Part shown: positions 53,858 to 62,474 of the stretch, piece after piece | Layout of the letters: each line of letters opens with the position of its first letter | Numbering within the stretch: position 1 is the first letter of the stretch | Assembly: GCF_001594005.1 (NCBI RefSeq) | Contig: NZ_LTBA01000001.1 | Coordinates: 186,001 to 250,000 of the forward strand | Source of the DNA: Clostridium tepidiprofundi DSM 19306 | Lineage (GTDB): Bacteria; Bacillota; Clostridia; Clostridiales; Clostridiaceae | Reading direction: 5' to 3' | DNA: 64,000 nt | The notes under the pieces: generated by a model | The model's input: only the letters and a program-made list of their open reading frames with translations | Told to the model about the DNA's origin: nothing | Databases searched by the model: none | Program-made: the position numbers and the translations under genes

Positions 53858-55795
53858 TTAAATCCCCTCCACTCTTATTTTTTTATCTTTACTAACTATA
53901 AGATTTATAATTTGACTATTACATTCTATTAACTTATTTATGCTCTCTCTGTTGTCTATAATAACAGGGGTGGATATATTGTAATGCTTAGTTAAAGTAT
54001 TAATTATGTCTAACCCTGCATTTATTTGACTTGCAGTATTAGCACTTCCAAAAGGCACTCCATTTATTAATGCTTCACACGTTTCACTAAGTCCGCCATT
54101 TATCTGCATGTCAAACAATTTAAAACTTACGTGTTTAAATTTGCTATTTATGCTATCTTCTAAAAGCTCAACTTTAGTCTTTATGAACTCCTCACACAGA
54201 AATTCTTGACCTTCTAATTCAGCCATTTTTTGTGCCAGTTCTTTTTCTTTATCCATTAATTCTTTTATTCTTACTTTTGTTTTTTCGTTTTGTTCCTTAT
54301 AAGCTAGTTGACTATTAATTTCTTCGAGTTCTTTGTCTAGTTGCATTTTTTTTATTTTAAGTTCTTTAATTTCATTGTCAATTCTTGGGCTTGAAAGTTT
54401 TGTTTCTAACTCTTTAATCTGTTTCAATACTTCTTGATATTCTTTATTATTTTCTAAATCTATAGATGGTGTGAAATTATCAATTTTAGCCTTTCTTTCA
54501 GCCAAAATCTCATTTACTTCTTCTATTTTTTTTACTGCAGAATTTTTCTCAATTTTTAATCTTTCTATTCCAAATTTAAATTCTTCCATTTTCTCTTTCT
54601 TTTGTTTTCCAGTTGTATTTATTGCAGCTAGTTTTTCAGCTTTATTTTGATTGAAGTTTTCTATCATTTCAGTTTTCTTAGCTTTAATGTCATGTTCTTC
54701 AAGCGGTCTTTTACATGTAGGACATATAAAACTTTCTTCAGGTATGTTCAAAGTTTCTTGATTTACCAAATTCCATTCATTTCTTAATTTTTCAAGTTCC
54801 TCTTCTATACTAGATACAAAACTTTCTTTACTCGCTATATCTGTTTCTAATTTGTATAGCTGCATTTTAAGCTTCGATTTTTCTTTTTCTGCTTCTCTTA
54901 ACTCGAATTCTAGTTGTTTAAGCGGTTCTTCGGCTTTATCTTTTGCCACATATTCAATATCTTTTAGCTTAGATTTAAGTTTATATAATTTATCTTGCTT
55001 TTTAAGAAATTCTTCGTTAATTTTACTGCTATTTAGTAGCTTATCTTCTGTATTTTTTATTGCAGCTATAATGCCACGTTTTCTAAATTCTAAAGCTTCA
55101 AAATCTAACTTATGGATAGAATTATTTAATTCATCTATTCTGTATGGAATAGACTTAATTTCATCGTTTAATGCTTTTTTACGTGCCATAATTGATTTTT
55201 TAAGAGTATCAATATCTTTATCTACCAATAACTGTTCTAACGCTTTTAAATCGCAATTGAACTCAATAATTCTAGCTTCAGTAATATCTCCAATTATGTC
55301 TAATAAAACTTTTCTCCTATCCTGCCACTTCATCATGTTACTAAAATAGAGTGGATTACTAATCAATTTGAATAAATTCTCGTCAATTATGTCGTTTATC
55401 TTTTTTTGATATTCGCTTTTCTTTACTGGAACTCCATTAATGTGATATAGTGTTGTATGCCCAGTAAATTCTTTTGTTGCTTCACCACGTTTTCTGGCCC
55501 ACTTCTCTTTGTAGATTTTAGACAATGTAATATCCGTACCATCTACGTTCAATACTCCTGTTACTTCATGCTCTAAACCATGGATTACATTTCCGTTATT
55601 ATCTATTGTTTTAATATCAAAGTCTTTTCTATCTCTGCTATCTTTATCAAATAGTAACCACGTAAAAGCGTCAAAAATCGTTGTTTTTCCAGTAGCGTTT
55701 TCGCCGTAAATATTAGTTACTCTCCCGAAGTCTATGCTCATATCTTTTATGCCTTTGAAGTTTTTAATCTTCAAAGATTTTAAAATTATATTCAT
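53858..55795 (-). CDS. RecF/SbcC-like ATPase
   Basis: 645 residues. Walker A in NIYGENATGKTTIFDAF, long coiled-coil arms (about 190-500) broken by a zinc hook (FICPTCKRPLEEHDI, near residue 360), and the C-terminal ATPase half VPFGSANTASQINAGLDI. Full Walker B sits near NTLTKHYNISTPVIIDNRE. Such phage SMC-like ATPases pair with RecT and an MBL hydrolase instead of a lambda-type exonuclease. Confidence 0.9.
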   Translation of the reverse strand: MNIILKSLKIKNFKGIKDMSIDFGRVTNIYGENATGKTTIFDAFTWLLFDKDSRDRKDFDIKTIDNNGNVIHGLEHEVTGVLNVDGTDITLSKIYKEKWARKRGEATKEFTGHTTLYHINGVPVKKSEYQKKINDIIDENLFKLISNPLYFSNMMKWQDRRKVLLDIIGDITEARIIEFNCDLKALEQLLVDKDIDTLKKSIMARKKALNDEIKSIPYRIDELNNSIHKLDFEALEFRKRGIIAAIKNTEDKLLNSSKINEEFLKKQDKLYKLKSKLKDIEYVAKDKAEEPLKQLEFELREAEKEKSKLKMQLYKLETDIASKESFVSSIEEELEKLRNEWNLVNQETLNIPEESFICPTCKRPLEEHDIKAKKTEMIENFNQNKAEKLAAINTTGKQKKEKMEEFKFGIERLKIEKNSAVKKIEEVNEILAERKAKIDNFTPSIDLENNKEYQEVLKQIKELETKLSSPRIDNEIKELKIKKMQLDKELEEINSQLAYKEQNEKTKVRIKELMDKEKELAQKMAELEGQEFLCEEFIKTKVELLEDSINSKFKHVSFKLFDMQINGGLSETCEALINGVPFGSANTASQINAGLDIINTLTKHYNISTPVIIDNRESINKLIECNSQIINLIVSKDKKIRVEGI

Positions 55796-55954
55796 CTAAT
55801 TCCTCCCCTTTAATTCTCTATTCCACTTTCTTAATTGCTTTATCTCTGCATTATTCTTATTAATTTTCTCTTGTAGCTTTTTGTTCTCTTGTTTTAAGAA
55901 CATAATGTCCTTCTCATGTAGTTTTATATTCCAATCTTTTGTTTCTTTAATCAT
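55796..55954 (-). CDS. small coiled-coil protein
   Basis: 52 residues: MIKETKDWNIKLHEKDIMFL then KQENKKLQEKINKNNAEIK. Its stop is followed by the ATPase ATG (TAGATG), so it is coupled to it. Function unknown. Confidence 0.6.
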   Translation of the reverse strand: MIKETKDWNIKLHEKDIMFLKQENKKLQEKINKNNAEIKQLRKWNRELKGRN

Positions 55955-55964
55955 TCAACCCCTC

Positions 55965-56147
55965 CTATGCACATTTTCTTAACAATTTCACACTTCTAAC
56001 TGCTATATCTAATACATACTCTAAGTCTGTATGCTTTTTAAAGCTAACTCTGTTAAACTTAATGTCGTCTTCTGTAATTTGCATTATCACTGCAAATTCT
56101 GCATTGCTAAGATGTCCTATTCTCCTTTCTAGTAATTGTTTTAGCAT
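55965..56147 (-). CDS. small uncharacterised protein
   Basis: 60 residues: LLERRIGHLSNAEFAVIMQI then NRVSFKKHTDLEYVLDIAVR. Possible HTH-like helices; AGGAGG site. Family not recognised. Confidence 0.55.
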   Translation of the reverse strand: MLKQLLERRIGHLSNAEFAVIMQITEDDIKFNRVSFKKHTDLEYVLDIAVRSVKLLRKCA

Positions 56148-56165
56148 CTTCTTGCCTCCTTTTCA

Positions 56166-56462
56166 TTAGATTTCCTCCATTTCCTTTTCCGTTTCCGCAA
56201 TGCTATCCTCTAAAATTTTCATAAGAACTTGTCCTAGTTCTGCATATTTTGTCATTGGAATAAGCGTATAATTAATTTCATAGCTTCCTCCGATATAAAT
56301 TTCTAGTTTTAAGCTTAAATCTTTAATATTCTTAGCCTCTTCTATGTCTTTTTGATAACCCTTTAATTTCATTTTATCCCGCTCCAAATCATACTTTCTT
56401 CGTTCTAATTCTTCATACTTTTTAACTCTAGTTTTTAAATATTCCATTGTCTTTTTATCCAT
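56166..56462 (-). CDS. coiled-coil early protein
   Basis: 98 residues: YLKTRVKKYEELERRKYDLE, then IYIGGSYEINYTLIPMTKYA. Charged coiled coil plus a small beta region. GGAGGTG site. Function unknown; lies before the recombination module. Confidence 0.6.
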   Translation of the reverse strand: MDKKTMEYLKTRVKKYEELERRKYDLERDKMKLKGYQKDIEEAKNIKDLSLKLEIYIGGSYEINYTLIPMTKYAELGQVLMKILEDSIAETEKEMEEI

Positions 56463-56479
56463 AATCTCACCTCCCTCAT

Positions 56480-56734
56480 CTACTCTAAATCCTCGAATAA
56501 TTCTTTTAGTACAACTAATTCCTCGCTTTCTTCTGTATAAGCTGCTATTGGCAAGTATTCACTGTTATAAATTCTAATTACCCCATCATCTAATCCAAAC
56601 ATTACATAGTAATCAGATAGTGCTATACCTCTTTCGACTACTACACCCGCTTTATTTTGCGTAACCGTGTCACCGCAAGCTACAATCCCATCTGCAAGTT
56701 TCCAAAATAATTTTTTAACTTCAAATTTATTCAT
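56480..56734 (-). CDS. small early protein
   Basis: 84 residues: VKKLFWKLADGIVACGDTVT then GIALSDYYVMFGLDDGVIRI. Alpha/beta; AGGAGG site. It follows the Rha/ORF6C gene by 0 nt. Function unknown. Confidence 0.55.
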   Translation of the reverse strand: MNKFEVKKLFWKLADGIVACGDTVTQNKAGVVVERGIALSDYYVMFGLDDGVIRIYNSEYLPIAAYTEESEELVVLKELFEDLE

Positions 56735-57466
56735 TTAGATTACCTCCTCTATGTTTACTTGATTATTGCATTCCTCTATTTCTCTTAAAAGTTTCCCTTG
56801 TACTTGCCAATTTTCTAAATGTTCTTTAGCCTTATCAAAATCTTTTCTAGGTGTATTTCTATAGCTATTGATTCCAAAATAGTCTTTAAAATCTTTCCAA
56901 ACCTTAGAAAAAACCTTTGTTCTGATACCTTTGTTCTTATAAGCAGAAGCATTTTTACCTCCTAGAGCTTGTACAGCTTTTCTCTTTGCAATATCACCTA
57001 AGATTTTTTGTTGTCCGAAGTCTATTGTCATGTTATTTTCTAAGTTTTCCACTCTATTATCTATTTCTGTAAGTTTCTCTTCGTGCGTTTCTAAAACTTG
57101 ATAGTGAAGTTTTAGCTCTTGTATAGGTGAGAGTTGCTTTTGCTCTTTTAATTTCTGCTCCATCTTGTTAAACGCTTCGATATATTTTAGTTTCCACTCT
57201 AAAGCCTTCGCTCCAGTAAAGCCCATTACCAAAAGTGAAAATCCATCTCGTGTTAATAGGTATTCCTTTCTCATTTCTCCCTTATTATCTTTATATTTAC
57301 CAGGTATAAAGTAACGAACGGATTTTTCCGTTGGTTGAATTTCTTTTATCAACTTATCAATTTTTTCTAGTACATCACTATGCCTTTTCCCAAAATCCTT
57401 TTCTACTTGTCTGCTTGTTACAACAAGTTGTCCATCTTTGTTAAAAATGTTTACTAAGTTACTCAT
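56735..57466 (-). CDS. Rha-family regulator with ORF6C domain (antirepressor-like)
   Basis: 243 residues. N-terminal Rha domain (LVVTSRQVEKDFGKRHSDVL; KEYLLTRDGFSLLVMGFTGA; ALEWKLKYIEAFNKME) and C-terminal ORF6C domain (GDIAKRKAVQALGGKNASAY; VFSKVWKDFKDYFGINSYRN). Such proteins are phage antirepressors or regulators expressed early. It lies in the first lytic operon. Confidence 0.88.
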   Translation of the reverse strand: MSNLVNIFNKDGQLVVTSRQVEKDFGKRHSDVLEKIDKLIKEIQPTEKSVRYFIPGKYKDNKGEMRKEYLLTRDGFSLLVMGFTGAKALEWKLKYIEAFNKMEQKLKEQKQLSPIQELKLHYQVLETHEEKLTEIDNRVENLENNMTIDFGQQKILGDIAKRKAVQALGGKNASAYKNKGIRTKVFSKVWKDFKDYFGINSYRNTPRKDFDKAKEHLENWQVQGKLLREIEECNNQVNIEEVI

Positions 57467-57605
57467 GCTTTACCTCCTCTTTGTACTCGTACTCGTCGTT
57501 ACCCATAACTTTTAGCACGGCTTCTCGTGCTTTGTCTTCGCCAGAAGCACTTTTTGTAATGCATATTCTCCTCTTGCCATTAATTATTTCTGTTCTTACT
57601 TGCAT
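57459..57605 (-). CDS. small early protein
   Basis: 48 residues: MQVRTEIINGKRRICITKSA then EDKAREAVLKVMGNDEYEYK. It lies between the Cro-like gene and the Rha gene; its end overlaps the Rha start by 8 nt. Function unknown. Confidence 0.5.
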   Translation of the reverse strand: MQVRTEIINGKRRICITKSASGEDKAREAVLKVMGNDEYEYKEEVKHE

Positions 57606-57609
57606 GTAA

Positions 57610-57804
57610 TCACTCCTTTAATGCTTTGTAAATTTCTGTTACTTCTACACCTAAAACATTTGCAATTTTAAGCGCTGTTGTAAATTTTGGTTCCTTTCTT
57701 TTGCCATTTATTAATTCTGATATCGTTGCTTGTCCTATTTTCGCCTCCTTTGCTACTCTATAATTTGTAAGACCCTTCTGTCTTATCATTTCGCTTAAGT
57801 TCAC
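57610..57804 (-). CDS. Cro-like helix-turn-helix regulator
   Basis: 64 residues from GTG 57804 (AGGTGG 7 nt upstream; a longer frame to 57828 lacks a site). One XRE HTH: NLSEMIRQKGLTNYRVAKEA then KIGQATISELINGKRKEPKF. Divergent from the repressor, hence the probable Cro/early regulator of the switch. Confidence 0.85.
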   Translation of the reverse strand: MNLSEMIRQKGLTNYRVAKEAKIGQATISELINGKRKEPKFTTALKIANVLGVEVTEIYKALKE

Positions 57805-57857
57805 ATTTTCACCACCTTTTGCTCTCAAATTAATTTCGTTTCCGAAACTATGCTTAA

Positions 57858-57886
57858 ATTATATTTCACAATTCGAAAATATACAA
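57858..57886 (-). promoter_or_regulatory. early (lytic) promoter
   Basis: Minus strand TTGTAT, 17 nt, TATAAT upstream of the Cro-like gene. Several TTTCG/CGAAA half-sites lie nearby (57836-57850, 57873-57880, 57962-57977), likely repressor operators. Confidence 0.8.
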
Positions 57887-57985
57887 CATTCATTTTTCGC
57901 TATTTTCAGTTATTTTTTTAAATTATTTTAATTATTCTCAATTTTTCTTTGATTTTCGTATATTTTCATTGTCGAAACTATTTCA

Positions 57986-58014
57986 TTGACTAAAGTAAAA
58001 ATTAATGGTAAACT
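57986..58014 (+). promoter_or_regulatory. repressor-integrase (lysogenic) promoter
   Basis: TTGACT, 17 nt, TAAACT, 45 nt upstream of the repressor ATG. Divergent from the early promoter. Confidence 0.75.
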
Positions 58015-58058
58015 ATTTCCGTAAACAAAAATATAAATAAAAAGGAGCGATAAACAAT

Positions 58059-58439
58059 ATGGATAATAATATATCTATAATAGGGTTGAATATAAAAAGA
58101 ATTAGGCAAGAAAAAGGTATTAGTGCATATAGATTAGCAAAAGAAGCTAATGTTGGTGCTTCTACTATAAGCCAAATTGAAAGTGGGAAGAGGCAGAGTT
58201 TAAATACAAAAACTATAGAAAAAATAGCAAATGTGTTAGGAGTTGCAACAGATGAATTACTTAGTGTTGAAGAAGATGTTGAGTATATAGTGACAGATGT
58301 TGAACAAACAATGCATCTAGTACTTAGTTCAGATGAGCTAACGTTAGACGACATTGAAATGAGTGCAGAGGAAAAGGCTCAACTGAAAATGGCTATTGAA
58401 ATAGCATTAAATTCTATTAGGAAACAGAGAAAAAAATAA
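58059..58439 (+). CDS. CI-like phage repressor, HTH without peptidase domain
   Basis: 126 residues: XRE HTH in residues about 10-65 (IGLNIKRIRQEKGISAYRLA; NVGASTISQIESGKRQSLNT), then an acidic helical C-terminus. No S24 serine-peptidase or ImmA-type domain. Strong AAGGAG site. It is followed 12 nt later by the integrase, so both share the lysogenic promoter. Confidence 0.85.
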   Translation: MDNNISIIGLNIKRIRQEKGISAYRLAKEANVGASTISQIESGKRQSLNTKTIEKIANVLGVATDELLSVEEDVEYIVTDVEQTMHLVLSSDELTLDDIEMSAEEKAQLKMAIEIALNSIRKQRKK

Positions 58440-58451
58440 GGAGGTATAAAA

Positions 58452-59996
58452 GTGAAAAAAGTCGCTCTATATTGCAGGGTTTCTTCAGATGACCAAAAAG
58501 AAAGAGATACAATTGAAAACCAAGTTGAAATTCTACATACATATATTGAAATGAAAGAAAATTTAGAAATATACAACGAATACTTAGACAATGGTATTTC
58601 TGGAACTGTTGCATTCGAGCAACGACCAGCAGGAAAACAACTTATTGAAGATGCTTCAAAAGGAATGTTTAACACTGTGTTAGTTTGGAAAATCGACCGT
58701 TTTGGGAGAGATACATTAAGCGGCTTAAATGCAGTTGAAATGCTACGAAAATACGATATTGAAATACTTAGTGTAACCGAGCCTTTCGATTTAAATACAT
58801 CAACTGGTCGTTTCCAATTCATTACTTATCTTAACATGGCCGAACTTGAAAGAAATAATATCTTAGATAGAATGTACTTAGGAGCAACTAGAGCGGCCAA
58901 AAAGGGGAAATGGATGGGTGGAATAGTGCCTTATGGCTATATTATTAACAAAAAAGGATATCTCGAAATAAATAAAGAAGAAGCGGAAATAATAAAGAAG
59001 ATTTTCAGAATGTATACCGAAAATAAAATGAGCACTATAGATATAGCAATATATTTGAATAATGCTAATATACTAAGTAGTTGTGGAAAAGGCAAAGGCA
59101 AACGCACTAAAGGTATTACTGGTAAGTGGAGATCAGGGAGCATACAAAGGATATTATCAAATACAACTTATAAAGGATTACATTATTACGGTAAAAGAAG
59201 CACAAGAAGAAAAGAATTAATTGTCCGTAAAGTTCCAGCTATAATATCAGAAAAAGTATGGGAAAAAGCTCAAGCTCAGAAAAAAGAAAATTTTATAATT
59301 AGCAAGAGAAATCTAAAAAGAGAATTTTTATTAAGAAAGATGATAAAATGCAAGCGTTGTGGAAAAACTTATTATGGTGTTAGCTACAAAAATAGAAGTG
59401 ATGTATATGTTTGTAGTGGGAAAAGAAATGAATACGTAAAGATGTATGGTATTAAATGCGACAACGTTAATGTGAATGCAGATATGCTTGAGGAACAAAT
59501 TTGGAATGATTGTTTACATATATTAAAAAAATACGATTATTATGTTGAACAAATGAAAAAAAGAGCCGGCAACTCCAACGAAGATATTGATAGTGATTTA
59601 AAAAAATTAAGAAAAGCTCTTAATGATAAGAAGTCAGAAAAGAACAACATATTAACTTTATTCAGAAAAAATATTATTTCCGAAGAAGAAGTTGAAGAAC
59701 AATTAAGAGATATAAAAAGAGAAGAAAAAAGCATTTCGAATTTAATTGAATCATTGGAAAATAAGATTAATAATCGTAAACACAAAGATGAACTCATATC
59801 TACTGTTTCTAGTAAATTAAAAACATATTATAACAAACTAGATAACTTAACATATGAGGATAAATATGATTTAGTAAGGCTGTTAGTTAAGAGCATTGAA
59901 GTAGAAACCGTTGTTGAAGACGGTCAAAAAGTTCCAAACATCCATGTAGTATACAACTTAGTCAAACTTGATACCTACACGGACACGGATTCATAG
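58452..59996 (+). CDS. int: large serine recombinase (phage integrase)
   Basis: 514 residues, GTG start with AGGAGG. Catalytic domain with YCRVSSDDQ (Ser11), then [13 protein letters not shown] and [17 protein letters not shown]; a recombinase domain ([33 protein letters not shown]); a zinc ribbon near residue 300 ([10 protein letters not shown]); a coiled coil about 365-440. Its last codons (TYTDTDS) run through the attachment core, and the TAG stop (59994-59996) is host comM DNA. In the circle the frame continues for 155 more codons. Confidence 0.95.
   Translation: MKKVALYCRVSSDDQKERDTIENQVEILHTYIEMKENLEIYNEYLDNGISGTVAFEQRPAGKQLIEDASKGMFNTVLVWKIDRFGRDTLSGLNAVEMLRKYDIEILSVTEPFDLNTSTGRFQFITYLNMAELERNNILDRMYLGATRAAKKGKWMGGIVPYGYIINKKGYLEINKEEAEIIKKIFRMYTENKMSTIDIAIYLNNANILSSCGKGKGKRTKGITGKWRSGSIQRILSNTTYKGLHYYGKRSTRRKELIVRKVPAIISEKVWEKAQAQKKENFIISKRNLKREFLLRKMIKCKRCGKTYYGVSYKNRSDVYVCSGKRNEYVKMYGIKCDNVNVNADMLEEQIWNDCLHILKKYDYYVEQMKKRAGNSNEDIDSDLKKLRKALNDKKSEKNNILTLFRKNIISEEEVEEQLRDIKREEKSISNLIESLENKINNRKHKDELISTVSSKLKTYYNKLDNLTYEDKYDLVRLLVKSIEVETVVEDGQKVPNIHVVYNLVKLDTYTDTDS
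59987..59993. other. attR core
   Basis: GGATTCA, identical to 19743-19749. Phage integrase lies to the left; host comM to the right. Confidence 0.85.
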
Positions 59997-61026
59997 CCGC
60001 AACGAGCATAAAATTGGATGGATATTTAACTTTACCATATGCTCTTGTAATTTCAACAAATTTATCTTCTAATGGCTGTCTTAATAATTCTAATACATTT
60101 TTTTTAAATTCGAGTATCTCATCAAGAAATAGTACCCCATTATGTGCAAGTGAAACTTCACCGGGAGTAACCCTATTTCCTCCCCCAATCAATCCTGCCG
60201 GAGTTACTGTATGATGTGGATTTCTAAATGGTCTGAAAAATTCAACACCATTTTTGCCTCGTAAATTTCCCGATACACTATAAATCTTAGTAACTTCTAA
60301 TGCCTCATCATAATCTAAATTTGGTAATATTGTAGGTATTCTCTGTGCAAGCATAGATTTTCCTGAACCAGGTGGACCAAACATTATAATGTTATGATTT
60401 CCTGCAGCAGCTATTTCTAATGCTCTCTTAGAACTGTTCTGACCACACACATCTCTAAAATCAATATTATATTCTTTTTCCTTTCTTATAACTTCATTTT
60501 TATAAGGCATTAAATCTCTATACTGAAAAAAATGAATTACTTGGTTTAAATTGTTAAAAGGATAAATATTTTTATCTCTAATAAGCGAACATTCATCAAT
60601 ATTGTGTATAGGAATAATAAAATCTTCAAAATTTTTATTGATACCTTCAATTACAATAGGAAGAGCACCTCTAATTTCATTTAATTCACCTGATAATGCC
60701 AATTCTCCAACAAATAAAAATTTTTCAACATCACATATATTTATTTGCTCTGATGCTAAAAGTATACCTACTGCAATTGGTAAATCAAACAAAGAACCTT
60801 CCTTTCTCAAATCAGCAGGTGCTAAATTTACGGTGATTCTTCCTAGTGGAAATTCAAAAGAAGAATTTTCAATAGCAGATCTAACTCTTTCTTTAGATTC
60901 TTTTATAGACATGTCTCCTAAACCTACAATATTGAATGATGGTAATCCCTTTGAAATATCAACTTCTACAGTTACAATATTACCATCAATTCCATTAAAT
61001 GATGCACTGAATAACTTTATCGACAT
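59987..61026 (-). pseudogene. comM: comM (YifB/Mg-chelatase-like ATPase), 5' fragment cut by prophage
   Basis: From ATG 61026 the fragment has the ComM N-terminal domain ([36 protein letters not shown]) and AAA+ motifs: Walker [21 protein letters not shown], Walker [12 protein letters not shown] and [11 protein letters not shown]. It then runs into phage DNA (RYQV, stop at 59962). The truncated product lacks sensor-2 and the C-terminal domain, so it is probably inactive. Confidence 0.93.
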
Positions 61027-61177
61027 TTAATCATCCCCTAAATATTTTATAAATAAATTATTGACACTAATTGAAAAATATATAATTAATTTTAAATATT
61101 TAGAATTAAAATATTCAATATGTCAATAATTTAAGTATATTAATTGATTAAATCTTAAAAAGTATGGGAGTTTTTTC
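61027..61177. promoter_or_regulatory. divergent promoter region of comM and yraN
   Basis: TTATTGACA (61060-61068) and its complement TGTCAATAA (61122-61130) face each other, giving a -35-like hexamer for each direction in an AT-rich stretch. The -10 elements are not clear. Confidence 0.4.
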
Positions 61178-61546
61178 ATGAAACATTTAAAAAAAGATAT
61201 AGGAACATTAGGGGAAAATATCGCAGAAGATTATTTACTTAAAAATGGCTATAAAATATTATGCAAAAATTTTTATTGTAAAATTGGTGAAATAGATTTA
61301 ATATGTCAGTATGAAGATATTATCTGCATTATAGAAGTAAAAAGTCGCTATAATACAAAATTCGGTTCACCTTCTGAAGCTATTAATTATAGAAAACAAA
61401 GAAAAATCATAAAATCTTCTCAGTATTATTTGCTTAAAAATGGCTTAACTAAATCAAATGTAAGATTCGATGTTATAGAGGTGCTGCTAAATTATAAAAA
61501 TACTTGTTTTCGTATAAATCATATTAAAAATGCCTTTATAACATAG
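61178..61546 (+). CDS. yraN: YraN family (UPF0102) endonuclease-like protein
   Basis: 122 residues. KDIGTLGENIAEDYLLKNGY, KNFYCKIGEIDLICQYEDII and CIIEVKSRYNTKFGSPSEAI form the restriction-endonuclease-like fold with the E-V-K motif. Commonly next to rnhB; precise role unknown. The only backbone gene on the plus strand in this window. Confidence 0.92.
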   Translation: MKHLKKDIGTLGENIAEDYLLKNGYKILCKNFYCKIGEIDLICQYEDIICIIEVKSRYNTKFGSPSEAINYRKQRKIIKSSQYYLLKNGLTKSNVRFDVIEVLLNYKNTCFRINHIKNAFIT

Positions 61547-61548
61547 AA

Positions 61549-61582
61549 AAAGAACTAGTAAATTTTTCTAGCTCTTTTTTAT
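61549..61582. terminator. bidirectional terminator between yraN and rnhB
   Basis: AAAGAACTAG pairs with CTAGCTCTTT (one mismatch); plus-strand side continues TTTTAT. It serves both convergent genes. Confidence 0.75.
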
Positions 61583-62386
61583 AATATTCTTTATAAAACT
61601 TTCTCTATGTATATCGCATTTGCCATACATTTTAATTGCATTAATATGATTGGTAGTTCCATATCCAACATTATTAACAAAATCATAATTTGGATATTTT
61701 TCTGCATATTTTTGCATAATTGCATCTCTATAAACTTTTGCAATAATAGATGCACATGCTATTGAAGCACTCTTAAGATCTCCTTTAATAACAGCCTTAT
61801 TGTTTACATCAAAATTCTTAATTTCATAACCATCACTAAGAACAAAATCAGGTTTAACTTTTAATCCATGCACAGCATCAATAAAAACCTGATTATTACA
61901 CCAACTAATCCCTTTCTTATCAATTATGTCATTATCAATTCTTGCAATACTAAAGGATATTGCTTTATTTTTAATTATTTCAGCAAGTAATTGTCTTTTT
62001 TGAACTGATAATTTTTTGGAATCATTTATATACAAAATGAGTTCTTTGTAACTTACATAATCTAATTTTAAAATAACCGCCGCAGCAACTATAGGACCTG
62101 CTAATGGACCTCTTCCAACCTCATCAACTCCAGCTATATATTTATATTCACCATAAGATTTATCAAAATCATACATATTTTTAACTCTTTCAATTTCTTT
62201 GAAATATCTTTTTAGGCTACCATCTAATTTGATAGCTAATTTTTGTACTGATTTTCTAGTATCATTTTTTAATGAACATATAAAATCTTTTATCATTTGG
62301 ACATCATAATCATGAATACTTTGTTCAGTATTTATTACTATGTCCTTAATCTCATTAACTTTCATTTTATTTATATCAATTATCAT
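61568..62386 (-). CDS. rnhB: ribonuclease HII
   Basis: About 272 residues from ATG 62386 (GGATG site; an upstream GTG at 62422 has none). After an N-terminal extension of ~80 residues common in Firmicutes, the catalytic core YIAGVDEVGRGPLAGPIVAA, YINDSKKLSVQKRQ and DFVLSDGYEI appear. It removes ribonucleotides from RNA-DNA hybrids. Confidence 0.95.
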   Translation of the reverse strand: MIIDINKMKVNEIKDIVINTEQSIHDYDVQMIKDFICSLKNDTRKSVQKLAIKLDGSLKRYFKEIERVKNMYDFDKSYGEYKYIAGVDEVGRGPLAGPIVAAAVILKLDYVSYKELILYINDSKKLSVQKRQLLAEIIKNKAISFSIARIDNDIIDKKGISWCNNQVFIDAVHGLKVKPDFVLSDGYEIKNFDVNNKAVIKGDLKSASIACASIIAKVYRDAIMQKYAEKYPNYDFVNNVGYGTTNHINAIKMYGKCDIHRESFIKNIIKKS

Positions 62387-62474
62387 AATATCATCCTTTA
62401 TCAATTCTATAAGGTTCTCCACTTCTATAAATGTGAATATGAAGTTTTTTACTTTAATAAAATGAGTTCACTCT

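Larger units (their letters stand above)
19743..59993. mobile_element. 40.2-kb PBSX-like prophage with HK97-type head, serine integrase, inserted in comM
   Basis: Bounded by the 7-bp cores at both ends. It contains a complete set of temperate-phage modules: integrase and repressor, early regulators, recombination and replication, late regulator, terminase, HK97 head, contractile tail with sheath and baseplate, fibre, lysis, and an accessory region. All large structural genes are open, so it may be functional. Core-to-core distance gives a circle of 40,244 bp. Confidence 0.95.
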
